Positions 28,386-37,462 of a stretch of 64,000 nt of DNA are shown here, piece by piece. Numbering within the stretch: position 1 is the first letter of the stretch; every line of letters starts with the position of its first letter. Below the pieces are notes generated by a model that did no database searches, was not told the origin of the DNA, and saw only the letters and a program-made list of their open reading frames with translations. Position numbers and translations under genes: made by a program. This DNA is from Polystyrenella longa (GTDB taxonomy: Bacteria > Planctomycetota > Planctomycetia > Planctomycetales > Planctomycetaceae), in contig NZ_CP036281.1 of the NCBI RefSeq assembly GCF_007750395.1, positions 3,371,001 through 3,435,000 on the forward strand, in the 5' to 3' direction.

Positions 28386-29528
28386 ATGAATAAAATCCTC
28401 GCTCTCAATCCATTTCATGGTGGTAGCCATCGAGCATTCTTAAATGGTTGGATGAAACGCAGCTGGCACCAGTTCTCAGTCAATACGTTATCCGCCCATC
28501 ATTGGAAATGGAGAATGCGGCATTCGGCGTTTCATTTTGCGGACGCCTTCAGTGACGAATTCAAAACTTCAGATAAGGCTTTGGACTACGATGTGCTTTT
28601 CTGTACGGACATGCTGAATCTGGCCGAGTTTCGAGGACTTGCCCCTCCCGCTATTCGGAACCTACCGGCGATCCTTTACTTTCATGAGAATCAGCTCACC
28701 TACCCCGTGCAGGAAGAACGCGAGCGCGATTTGCATTTCGCTTATACGAATTTCGTTTCTGCTTATTCCGCTGAGTCAATCTGGTTCAACTCGGAATACC
28801 ATCGAGATGAGTTTTTGACTGCTCTCGAAGAATGGTTGCCGAAAATGCCAGATGCGAACTCAATAAAAGCAACAGTGGCCAGCCTCTGGGAGAAAAGTGA
28901 CGTTCATCATCCGGGAGTAGACACTCCGCCGTCGCCACCAGTAAGTCGATCAGAACGAAATGTCCCCTTGCAGCTGCTCTGGGTTTCCCGATGGGAGCAC
29001 GATAAAGGCCCCGAAATATTCTTTGAATCTCTACGACTCCTGCAGCAGTCAGGCGTTCCTTTTCGAGTGAGTATACTGGGAGAGTCCTACGAGCAAGCAC
29101 CGACTGTATTTGAAGAGGCCAAACGGACCTTCCCCAATGAAATTCTGCATTGGGGTTATCTAGAGAATTATGCCGAGTACCAGAAAACATTAAGTGAAGC
29201 CGATGTTGTTCTCTCTACAGCCCGACACGAGTTTTTCGGGATCGCCATTCTCGAAGCTGTGGCCGCCGGTTGCCGGCCGCTGGTTCCCCGAGCTCTCGCT
29301 TATCCGGAAGTCTTACCCGAAGAAGAATCATTTTTCCATCACAACGACCCGGCTAAAATCGCGGAGTTCCTTGGTTCTTACGCGGCCAATTTGAATGCGA
29401 ATCGAGTGCGGGATGATGTCATGAGAGAGAGATGGTATCAATTAGTCAGCCAGTATGGGTGGAATCAAGGCGTCCCGCGGATGGACGCCGCCGTCGATCG
29501 AGTCGTCAGTGAATGGAATCAGGGCTGA
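28386..29528 (+). CDS. DUF3524 glycosyltransferase, tRNA-queuosine alpha-mannosyltransferase-like (QTMAN/GTDC1 family)
   Basis: A 380-residue GT4-type glycosyltransferase. The N-terminal DUF3524 domain (about 1-165) shows the family pattern NPFHGGSHRAFL, then HHWKWRMRHSA, FCTDMLNLAEFRG, YFHENQLTYP and WFNSEYHRDEFL. The C-terminal GT-B domain starts at LLWVSRWEHDKGPE (about 200) and carries the acceptor/donor segment ARHEFFGIAILEA (about 282-295). The human homologue GTDC1 (QTMAN) mannosylates queuosine in tRNA-Asp; the same reaction in this bacterium is inferred from family membership. Simple glycan synthesis is the alternative. Divergent from the kinase gene, with about 160 bp between. Confidence 0.82.
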   Translation: MNKILALNPFHGGSHRAFLNGWMKRSWHQFSVNTLSAHHWKWRMRHSAFHFADAFSDEFKTSDKALDYDVLFCTDMLNLAEFRGLAPPAIRNLPAILYFHENQLTYPVQEERERDLHFAYTNFVSAYSAESIWFNSEYHRDEFLTALEEWLPKMPDANSIKATVASLWEKSDVHHPGVDTPPSPPVSRSERNVPLQLLWVSRWEHDKGPEIFFESLRLLQQSGVPFRVSILGESYEQAPTVFEEAKRTFPNEILHWGYLENYAEYQKTLSEADVVLSTARHEFFGIAILEAVAAGCRPLVPRALAYPEVLPEEESFFHHNDPAKIAEFLGSYAANLNANRVRDDVMRERWYQLVSQYGWNQGVPRMDAAVDRVVSEWNQG

Positions 29529-29704
29529 TTCACTGACTATGAAAACACGGCCTGAGAAATCGCGGGCGACTGAAGCATTAACTTGCCTGACTTCTTCCTT
29601 GTGAGTGGGTTGAGTCACGGCTTAGAATAAACGCTCCCCCACTTGCCTTTCCCACCTGATCTGCCATCCTTCCGATTCCATCCTCCAACGCGACAGGCAT
29701 TCCC

Positions 29705-31996
29705 ATGCTGGAACGTTCTCGTCAAAATCCGCTGTTTCATCCAATTGCGATTCTCATGGCGGGGCTCGCCTTATCCATTGGCTGGGGCATCCGTGGTAAT
29801 TATGGCCACGAAACGGGCGCGATGATGCCAGGACTGCTGACAGGAATCGTCGTCTGCCTTTTCTCTCAACGAGAAGACTGGCGCGAACGCGTCGCCTACT
29901 TCGCTCTATTCGGAGCATTGGGCTGGGGCTTTGGTGGATCAATGTCCTACATGCAGATCCTCGGGTTCACCCATTCAGGGCACTTCCCCTCTCAGATCTA
30001 CGGTTTCTACATGCTCTTTTTCCTTGGTTTCCTCTGGGCTTGTCTCGGGGGAGCGGGGACTGCAATTCCGGCCGTCTACTCGCGGAAAGAGTTAACAGAC
30101 CTCTGCAAACCTCTGGGCTTTCTGGTCGGCGTCTGGATCATCATCTTTCTATACCGGGTTCCGCTGCAGACTTCCATCCAGGACCTGCTGCATGAACCCG
30201 ATGTGCAAGACGCAATGAGCCGTCACGCCTATGCCGTGTACTGGCTCGATTCAGACTGGTTACAAGTGTTGTTTGTTATAGGATCTCTGTTGGCGTTCGA
30301 CTTCTTCAACAAACGATATGAAAAAGGTTTCCTGATTCCACTCTGTGCCGCCGGGTTCGCCATTCTAGGAACGCTGGTTGCAAGTGTGATCCAGTTCTTC
30401 CTGACCGACGCTATTGACTCCTGGAACTTGAATCTGTCTCAATATTTCTACTTTTCCCCCAAGTTCCTCGGAGCAGTATTGGGCGCAGTCGTAGGAATCA
30501 ACCTGTTTCATCGCCGAGTGGGCATCCAGAAAAAAGAGAACGTCGAAGGGGCCTGGATTCTCGCCACTTTTCTACTTATGGGTTTGGTTGTTGGTGGAGT
30601 GCTTCAGGCTTTCTCCGATGCGTCAGGTTTGTCGGATGCATTCGCACGAGTTCTGGTTCGGTATTTCGGGGACCAGTCCCAGTATGACTTGGATGAACTT
30701 ATCTTTAACTGGCCCAACTTTACGCTTTACGTGCGTGACTACCTGGGGTTGATCTTCGGAGCGATGGTCGGCATTGGGATCTACTTTTATAAATATGGTG
30801 AATTCGCCTTCGGTTCGAAACTCTTCCTCTACATGGCTTGCGGTTGGTTTGCTGGTTTCCTGTTTTTCCCCGTCATCCTGGACCTGCGTCTAACTCCTCC
30901 CCGTGGAGATAACTGGGCCGGTATTCTGGGGACCTATGCGGGAGCCGTAATCTACTTCCTGCGACATCAGAAAAAGGAGATCGTCACTGCCTCCGTGATC
31001 TGTGGAATGATTGGCGGAATTGGATTCTCGGGTATTGCCTGGCTCAAACTCATGCTGGTTTCCATCGGCAGCCCCAAACTCGCTACTCTACCCGGTTGGG
31101 CAGAGACTTGGACGGAGTGGCAGAAAACAGCCGATCGTACTCAACCTACGCTGACTCCCAGCCCTGAATACCAGGCTTATTACGAAAACGTGGTGCAGCC
31201 TTATCTGCAAAGCTGGCAACATTGGCAGCATCAAAACTGGCATAGCTTCCTGGAGCAATCCTATGGATTCGTCAACGGCGTAGGAGTAATCATTGCCATG
31301 GCGATACTCCTACCCCGAGTTGCCCCATTGAATAACAGCAGTCCCCGCAAAAGGTGGACGGAAATCCTGGCATTGATGGTAAGTGTCGCCGCCGTAACCT
31401 ACCTCAACCTGCGTAAAAACATTTCAGGCTGGGTGCGGGATGAAATCATGGAACCTGAAATGAAGGCCCCCTGGTTCGAAAGCATTTCTTTCTCGGCCGA
31501 TGGTTGGTTCCTCTTCTTCTATCTCTTCGGAAGCCTCGCCTTCCTGTACTTGCTGCTCCAACATAAAAAACAGCGAATTCCCATCGTCCCTTCGACTTGG
31601 CTGGGGCGCGGTCAACTTCTGTTTGTGATTACCTGTTGGATTCTGGTTTCTGCCAACGTATCACATGCTTTGCCCGGATTCCGTGATCAACGGTTGTTAA
31701 CGGAAGGAATCATCACGATCAATGCCATCATTTTAACCGTCTTTCTGCTGACTGTCCGCCGCGAGAGTTTATTCATTAATCCTCAGCAGGCAATTGAGAC
31801 TAACTGGAGCAACCTCCTTTGCAAGTCCGTCTTCGTCTGCGTAGTTGTCGCGGCCCTGTTACCCCTCTTTGAGACGGCAACGATCCGCATGGTTTACGGC
31901 GATGCTCATGCCGGGCATTCCGGAGAGAACTTTCGATTCGGTCCCAAAGCGGACTGGAAACACAAACCGAATCTGAAGAGTGAGAAACATCAGTAA
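29705..31996 (+). CDS. Large polytopic membrane protein, unknown function
   Basis: A 763-residue protein I do not recognise. Hydrophobic helices run almost throughout: about 17-35, 39-56, 62-80, 95-120, 133-152, 190-208, 215-240, 255-275, 290-310, 345-365, 375-395, 405-420, 430-455, then a hydrophilic Trp/Gln/His-rich loop (about 460-515) and six more to about 740. This gives roughly 16-20 membrane passes. Conserved-looking pieces are GWGIRGNYGHETGAMMPG near the N terminus and GDAHAGHSGENFRFGPKADW near the C terminus, both Gly/His-rich and likely functional. It may be a transporter or membrane-embedded enzyme; no known family motif was found. It is convergent with the sulfatase, 19 bp away. 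Confidence 0.8.
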   Translation: MLERSRQNPLFHPIAILMAGLALSIGWGIRGNYGHETGAMMPGLLTGIVVCLFSQREDWRERVAYFALFGALGWGFGGSMSYMQILGFTHSGHFPSQIYGFYMLFFLGFLWACLGGAGTAIPAVYSRKELTDLCKPLGFLVGVWIIIFLYRVPLQTSIQDLLHEPDVQDAMSRHAYAVYWLDSDWLQVLFVIGSLLAFDFFNKRYEKGFLIPLCAAGFAILGTLVASVIQFFLTDAIDSWNLNLSQYFYFSPKFLGAVLGAVVGINLFHRRVGIQKKENVEGAWILATFLLMGLVVGGVLQAFSDASGLSDAFARVLVRYFGDQSQYDLDELIFNWPNFTLYVRDYLGLIFGAMVGIGIYFYKYGEFAFGSKLFLYMACGWFAGFLFFPVILDLRLTPPRGDNWAGILGTYAGAVIYFLRHQKKEIVTASVICGMIGGIGFSGIAWLKLMLVSIGSPKLATLPGWAETWTEWQKTADRTQPTLTPSPEYQAYYENVVQPYLQSWQHWQHQNWHSFLEQSYGFVNGVGVIIAMAILLPRVAPLNNSSPRKRWTEILALMVSVAAVTYLNLRKNISGWVRDEIMEPEMKAPWFESISFSADGWFLFFYLFGSLAFLYLLLQHKKQRIPIVPSTWLGRGQLLFVITCWILVSANVSHALPGFRDQRLLTEGIITINAIILTVFLLTVRRESLFINPQQAIETNWSNLLCKSVFVCVVVAALLPLFETATIRMVYGDAHAGHSGENFRFGPKADWKHKPNLKSEKHQ

Positions 31997-32015
31997 AGAC
32001 GGGGCAGCCTGGTAT

Positions 32016-33470
32016 TTACTTGGTCAGTTTCAGTCCGCGAACATTCGCTCCCTGGACCTTCTGAAGTTGATCTCCCAGATCAGCCCGGGCTGCATCCGCA
32101 TATTTCTTCAGCTTCTGGACGATCTCTGGATGCTGATCGAGGACATTGTGGCTTTCGCTAATGTCTTCATCCAGGTTGTACAACTCCAACTCTGTTTTCG
32201 GATAGTTCTGTTTACCGGGTAGGCCTTCCTCTCCATGGACCAAAACGTGGCGATACGAATGTGGAAAATGCAATTTCCAAGGTCCGCTACGAACGGCATG
32301 AAGTTCATTCACCCAGTAATAGTAATAAACCTCATGAGGAGTTCGAGCCTCCGGTTCATCCAGCAAGAGCGGAAGGATATTCAAACCATCGATTTTCTCC
32401 TCAGGTAAATCTGCGCCGACGATGCCGGTTAGCGTTGGCAGAATATCGATGGTGGCGGCCAACTCATGGCACGTCGTTCCGGATGGGATGTGTCCCGGCC
32501 AACTCATCACACAGGGAACCCGAACTCCCCCTTCCCAAGCCGTTCCCTTTCCTTCTCGCAACGGATGAGCCGATCCTCCGTGGGGGCCATAAGAGAGCCA
32601 CGGTCCGTTATCTGAGGTAAAGATCACGATCGTATTTTGATCGAGCTGCAAGCGTTTCAAAGTCTCCTGGATTTGTCCGACTGACCAGTCGATCTCGGAA
32701 ATGACATCGCCATACAATCCACGCTCTGTTGTTCCAGCGAACTTTTCGCTCGCAAAGATAGGCACATGCGGCATGGAGTGAGCCAGATATAAGAAGAAGG
32801 GTTGTTTCTGGTTTCGCTCGATGAAGTCAATCGCATGTTCGGTGTACCGCTTGGTCAATTGCGACTGATCCGGATTAAGCTCGACAACCTTCTCGTCTTC
32901 AATAAGGGGTAGCGGAGGATACCTATCACCTGCAGTCGGGTGCTTCGGCCACATGTCGTTTGAATACGGAATTCCGAAGTATTCATCGAATCCATGGCGA
33001 GTCGGCAGGAACTCAGGAGCATCACCCAAATGCCATTTACCAAAGTGAGCCGTGGAGTAACCACGCTGTTTGAAAATCTCCGGGAGTAAAGTTTCCTCTG
33101 GATTGATCCCGTCCTTTCGCCCCGGTCCGAGAGCACCTCTGATTCCTATACGGTTGGGATAACAGCCCGAAAGAAGTGCCGCTCGCGAAGCCGAACAGAC
33201 CGCCTGAGCGACGTAAAAGTTCGTAAATATCCGCCCGTCAGCTGCCAGTTGATCGATATGCGGTGTTTCGAAGCCTTCGGCCCCAAAGCAGCCCAAATCG
33301 GCGTATCCCTGGTCGTCCGTGAAAACTATCACCACGTTTGGCAGTGTATTTGCTTCTTCAGCCTGAAGTTCTGTCACTTTCAAACTGGGACTGGCAAGTA
33401 CTGAAAAACAGACCATTTTGCAAAGAAAACTAAATCGATTAAGTATTGATTTGAAGCCAAGTTGGGACAT
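32016..33470 (-). CDS. Type I sulfatase (arylsulfatase family), exported
   Basis: A 484-residue sulfatase with an N-terminal signal (about 12-38). The metal site TDDQGYADLG (Asp52, Asp53) and the formylglycine motif CSASRAALLSG with Cys92 are intact, and GKWHLGD and the later TSDNG motif supply further active-site residues. The CxASR form, with Ala in place of Pro, still fits the recognition pattern of formylglycine-generating enzyme. Planctomycetes carry many sulfatases to desulfate marine polysaccharides; the substrate here is unknown. No carbohydrate-active partner gene is adjacent except distant surface-glycan genes. The C-terminal domain appears complete, so it is expected to be active in the periplasm. 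Confidence 0.93.
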   Translation of the reverse strand: MSQLGFKSILNRFSFLCKMVCFSVLASPSLKVTELQAEEANTLPNVVIVFTDDQGYADLGCFGAEGFETPHIDQLAADGRIFTNFYVAQAVCSASRAALLSGCYPNRIGIRGALGPGRKDGINPEETLLPEIFKQRGYSTAHFGKWHLGDAPEFLPTRHGFDEYFGIPYSNDMWPKHPTAGDRYPPLPLIEDEKVVELNPDQSQLTKRYTEHAIDFIERNQKQPFFLYLAHSMPHVPIFASEKFAGTTERGLYGDVISEIDWSVGQIQETLKRLQLDQNTIVIFTSDNGPWLSYGPHGGSAHPLREGKGTAWEGGVRVPCVMSWPGHIPSGTTCHELAATIDILPTLTGIVGADLPEEKIDGLNILPLLLDEPEARTPHEVYYYYWVNELHAVRSGPWKLHFPHSYRHVLVHGEEGLPGKQNYPKTELELYNLDEDISESHNVLDQHPEIVQKLKKYADAARADLGDQLQKVQGANVRGLKLTK

Positions 33471-34037
33471 TTAGTACTCGCTTTCAGGCATCTGGAACTC
33501 TAGACGAAGGTGAGATTCACTTTAATGATATAGTTGCAGATTCTGCAATTGATTGGAGCGGTCGTGAAGGGAATCGAATGTAACGATTACAATGGACTCA
33601 TATTCACCCCTGTTTTTACAGATTGGAGAACAGGCTCATTCCAAGTGATCGCAAAAGATACTCCAGCTGACACGACCGGCACGCAAATGTCAAAGACTTT
33701 GCTTTGTGAGGGTTATTCATCCAGATCGTCAAAAACGATGTTTGACCTTCGAAATCACCTGACTTATATTCAACTTATCCCACAGAGCGTTGCTCGTGGG
33801 GAGACCTCACCTGAAGGAAGCGTTCTCTGGAGCGAATTCCTCAAGACCGGGTTCCAGCCGTCGATTGGCAATCTGAAATTTCGGGTAGCAAAACGTCCAA
33901 GCTGAAACAGCTCTTCTTGTATTTCTATTTAGCAAAACTTAAACCCGACAGAGATGGATCTCTGCGACAACTGACATGACTCCATTCTGTAGCTTACGCA
34001 AGGCGGCGTTCGCGAGAGTCCGCCCGAGGTACGCTGC
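33471..34037. other. Gene-free divergent upstream region (567 bp)
   Basis: It lies between the leftward sulfatase and the rightward S41 protease. A 123-codon open frame at 33534-33905 lacks domain character and I do not accept it. Small hairpins (for example TTGCAGA/TCTGCAA near 33535) occur, but no RNA family was recognised. Confidence 0.4.
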
Positions 34038-35711
34038 ATGTTTAGAATGAACACCCTGAAACTGGCTCTCTCCCTTTTCTGTGCCATCAGCATGATGCAC
34101 GCCTACAGCTGGAGAGTTACAGCAGCGGAAACGGTCGAATTGACCAGTCAGTCGAAGGTGCTCCAGGACGGAAAGTCACACGAGCTATCCGGTCGTTGGA
34201 TTGAGGCGATTGATCTGTATGAAAAGGGCTTGAAGAAATGGCCTGAAGATGCAGACCTCAAATACCATCTGCGAATTTCAAAAATCCAGTTCGGAATTGA
34301 ACGCCGATACGAGGACGACAGCTTCGACCAGGATCTGGTGAAGCAATCTCGATCCGATGCCCTCTCGCTTTACGATTCGGTATTCACTCGCGTCCAGGGG
34401 TTCTACGTCGATCGATTAAGTCCGACGTCTTACGTGGCTCATGGTACAGAAAGCCTGTACTACGCTTTAAGCAACAAGAAGTTTGTTGAGCAGAACCTGC
34501 CACGCGCTACTCCCGAACAGATTCGATCCGTTAAAAATACGCTCTACCAGGAGTACTGGAACAAACCCGTTCGGGACCAGTACAGTGCACGTCTTATTAT
34601 CGAACAAGTTTGTGACCTCGTCAGACAGCAATTGCAGATGTCTCACGGACCAGTCGTCATGGAATTCCTGTTTGGTGGTTGTAATGCCCTCGACGATTAT
34701 AGTAATTTCCTGACTCCGGACCGTCTTGAAGACCTGTATGGAAATATTGAAGGTCAATTCGTCGGACTCGGGATCGAAATGAAGGCAGAACTCGGTAAAG
34801 GAATGCATCTGGTCGATGTTCTTCCCGGTAGCCCTGCGGAAGCAGGGGGCTTGATTCCCGAAGAGTTTATCGTCGGTATCGACGGGGTGAACTGCCGCGA
34901 CATGAGCACGGACGAAGCCGCCCGATTACTGCGAGGACCTGAAAACAGTCGAGTTCGATTAGATATCTTCGACGAATTACATGACAACATCCGACAGCGG
35001 GAATTCATTCGTCGTCCCGTCGATGTGCACAGTGTCACCATTGCTAAAATTGTAGATGCCGATAACGGAACGGGATATATCAAAATGACCGGTTTCCAGA
35101 AAGGAACCGCTCAAGAGATGGACGAAGCTCTAGTAAGCCTGACCAATCAGGGAATGCGATCACTGATCTGGGACCTGCGCGGGAATCCTGGTGGGTTGCT
35201 GACGGCAGCGGTGGAAGTATTGGATCGCTTCATTGATCAGGGTGTGATCGTGGAAACCCGTGGTCGTTCAAGTGACCAGAACTGGGTGTACCGTGCTCAC
35301 CACAACAGCCAACACCGAACTTATGAAAACCTGCCGCTCGTTCTCCTCGTCGACGGTAATTCAGCGAGTGCGAGTGAAATTGTCGCTGGAGCCTTACGGG
35401 ATCACAACCGTGGACAGATCATTGGTCGTAAAACCTACGGAAAATGGTCGGTGCAATCGATCTATCCCATAGGTGGGATTCCTGGTCAAGCTAATAGCAA
35501 GACCGGTCTCCGAATCACTACGGCTCGATTCTTCTCTCCGAATGGTAACACCTACAGCAAAATCGGTGTTGAGCCCAACATCGAAGTTGCTGAATCAGAA
35601 GAGGTCGTGACCTCATTTTACCGTGGTGCGTTCGATGAGAAATATAAAAGCGACCCTGATATTAAACGGGGAATGCAAGAACTTCGCGAGCACTTGAGTT
35701 TGCGAAAATAG
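34038..35711 (+). CDS. S41-family C-terminal processing protease (CtpA/Tsp-like) with PDZ domain
   Basis: A 557-residue exported protease. A signal (about 8-30) is followed by a helical, TPR-like segment (35-80), a helical region (80-230), a PDZ domain (about 235-320, with GLGIEMKAELGKG and SPAEAGGL) and the S41 catalytic domain (about 330-530). The nucleophile lies in DGNSASASEI, most likely Ser444, and the base is Lys469 in YGKWSVQ, 25 residues later as in Tsp. Trp replaces the usual Gly after the catalytic Lys. These enzymes cleave C-terminal tails of periplasmic proteins. The lack of neighbouring genes on its strand suggests a monocistronic unit; a long hairpin follows. Confidence 0.9.
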   Translation: MFRMNTLKLALSLFCAISMMHAYSWRVTAAETVELTSQSKVLQDGKSHELSGRWIEAIDLYEKGLKKWPEDADLKYHLRISKIQFGIERRYEDDSFDQDLVKQSRSDALSLYDSVFTRVQGFYVDRLSPTSYVAHGTESLYYALSNKKFVEQNLPRATPEQIRSVKNTLYQEYWNKPVRDQYSARLIIEQVCDLVRQQLQMSHGPVVMEFLFGGCNALDDYSNFLTPDRLEDLYGNIEGQFVGLGIEMKAELGKGMHLVDVLPGSPAEAGGLIPEEFIVGIDGVNCRDMSTDEAARLLRGPENSRVRLDIFDELHDNIRQREFIRRPVDVHSVTIAKIVDADNGTGYIKMTGFQKGTAQEMDEALVSLTNQGMRSLIWDLRGNPGGLLTAAVEVLDRFIDQGVIVETRGRSSDQNWVYRAHHNSQHRTYENLPLVLLVDGNSASASEIVAGALRDHNRGQIIGRKTYGKWSVQSIYPIGGIPGQANSKTGLRITTARFFSPNGNTYSKIGVEPNIEVAESEEVVTSFYRGAFDEKYKSDPDIKRGMQELREHLSLRK

Positions 35712-35790
35712 TCTGCCCTGTTTCATTCACTGGACATCCTTTCCCGTAGCAGATATCGTCGAAAGAGTCCTGAATCAACGACAAATAAGT

Positions 35791-35831
35791 ATCGACGACG
35801 GTAGAAAACTCTGTTTTCCACCGTCGTCGAT
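35791..35831 (+). terminator. Long hairpin after the S41 protease gene, probable terminator
   Basis: A perfect 12-bp outer stem (35791-35802 with 35820-35831), one mismatch and a 6-bp inner stem leave a 3-nt loop. The T-run after it is weak (CAATAGTTT), so it may terminate inefficiently or protect the mRNA 3' end. Confidence 0.55.
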
Positions 35832-35964
35832 CAATAGTTTCCTCTGTCATTCTTCTTATCTGAATCGTGAGTAAAGTCATTCGCGATTCCTATTACAGCG
35901 TGACTGAGACGGCGCCGTTCGGTTCAGTATTCTTATCATCGGGTCTCTTAGCAGAGCGATCTCT

Positions 35965-36867
35965 ATGACCACGACCGATCATTCATGGCTTCTGGACGGT
36001 CAGGGGTTAGTGACTCCGACTGTAGAATGGAGCGTGAGGACTCGCGGTCCTCTGGTTGAGGTTCGACATGCCCCCGAATGCCAGGAAACCTTCGCGGCTG
36101 ACATTTCCGGTAGCCTGTATCGCTTGAACATTCAGGGGGAAATCACGCGACGAAAAGGGAAGTTCCCGCACACCAGCCGCATCTACTGGTGCTCTAGCGG
36201 CGAATTGGGAGTGGTTTGCCAAAAGGCTTTTAAGGTTTCCCTGGTTAACCGCGATTTCGAGGTGGAGTGGGAGGCGAAATTCCGTGAAGACGTACGCGCC
36301 GTGGCCATCTCTCACAACGGCGATTATGTTGCGGTCGCACTCAGCGACTCTCAGATAATTTTGTTTGATCGATATAAGAAACGCATCGCAAAAGTACCCA
36401 CACGACGCTCGCTGGACGACCTTCATTTCGTCTGGGAAGAACCAGCGATTGTCGGTAGCTCTGATCTTGGCCTGCTCTGTAAGTTCTCCCTGAAGGGAAA
36501 AATCGACTGGATGATCTCCCCGACTTCCCGCTCCAGTCAGGCGAAGGTCAACAGTGATGGCTCTCGCATCTACCTGTCTGCACATAATCGAGGAATTCAG
36601 GTCTACGACGGGGAAGGAGAACTGCTGGGTGCCTACCAGATCAAGGGAATTCCTCAACTTCTCTCCCTCAGCCCTGCTGGCAACCGCCTTGCTGTCCTGA
36701 CGACAAACGCCCTTCTCTTCTGGATGGATTTGCAGGGCAAACTTCTTTGGGTAGCCCCTGTACCTGAACAGATTGTATCCATCGATTGTGACGGATTTGG
36801 CTCCAGACTGATTCTCGGTCTCGAAACTGGCGAAATCACATGCCTCAACTGGTCATTGGAAAATTAA
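35965..36867 (+). CDS. WD40/PQQ-like beta-propeller protein, unknown function
   Basis: A 300-residue soluble protein without signal peptide. It shows about six or seven repeated blade units with strands such as ADISGSLYRLNIQGEI, VAISHNGDYVAVALSDSQIILF, SSDLGLLCKFSLKGKIDW and LSLSPAGNRLAVLTTNALLFW, matching WD40/PQQ-like propellers. Such folds are protein- or ligand-binding platforms; no catalytic motif is seen. Because it lacks an export signal, it should be cytoplasmic, unlike the secreted WD40-bearing PSD1 protein in this window. It stands alone, with about 600 bp to the next gene on the same strand. Confidence 0.75.
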   Translation: MTTTDHSWLLDGQGLVTPTVEWSVRTRGPLVEVRHAPECQETFAADISGSLYRLNIQGEITRRKGKFPHTSRIYWCSSGELGVVCQKAFKVSLVNRDFEVEWEAKFREDVRAVAISHNGDYVAVALSDSQIILFDRYKKRIAKVPTRRSLDDLHFVWEEPAIVGSSDLGLLCKFSLKGKIDWMISPTSRSSQAKVNSDGSRIYLSAHNRGIQVYDGEGELLGAYQIKGIPQLLSLSPAGNRLAVLTTNALLFWMDLQGKLLWVAPVPEQIVSIDCDGFGSRLILGLETGEITCLNWSLEN

Positions 36868-37462
36868 TTCGCACCTCCGTTACGGAGCGTCTCTCTGTAT
36901 CGACAGCCTTCCTCTTCTGAGGTTGCTCTCGTATTCTTCAAATCTGCTCCAAGTCAGGTTGAGAGAGCAAGATTTGCGGGTGAGCTCTTGAATACCAGAG
37001 AATTCTTGTGAGTAGGCGTAACTTCGCTGCTTGCAAATGCTTGACTGGCGTTATAGATTGGCCGTTTGAGGCATTTGTAAACTGATAGGATTCGGTTTCA
37101 GCTGTCCCGACTTTCCTGCCCCGTGGGAAGATTCTCCTCTCTCATTTCAACCCCGGGACCTGTTGGTAACTGACTTGAAGAGGGTTCGTGAAATCGCGAT
37201 TCCCTTTTTATATTATTTCCAACGCACATAGACAGATATCCGTAGGTTCTATACGGGGAAACTCTTCCTCTTTTGGGGCGTTCTGTCCTGAAACAGATAA
37301 TAGCCAACCAAGAACCAGGCTGAACTCTGTCGACTTTTCCCTCAGGAATATTCATTTCGACATTCATCCCTACCGGACAATACAAGACCTCAGTTCCTTT
37401 CTGATTCATTCCCGGTATGTCACCCATCGACCTAAGAAACATCAATTTAACAGGGGTTAAGA
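36868..37462. other. Gene-free upstream region (595 bp) of the ABC operon
   Basis: It separates the propeller gene from the ABC ATPase and probably holds the operon promoter. Open frames inside (for example 37188-37460) have no recognisable features. An AGGGG stretch before the ABC ATG at 37463 may act as its ribosome-binding site. Confidence 0.4.

Noticed and set aside
33534-33905. 123-codon plus-strand frame between the sulfatase and the S41 protease
   Set aside because: No signal, domain or ribosome-binding site is seen and composition is not protein-like; kept as non-coding.
36007-36657. 216-codon minus-strand frame antisense to the beta-propeller gene
   Set aside because: The sense strand gives clear propeller blades; this frame has no domain character.
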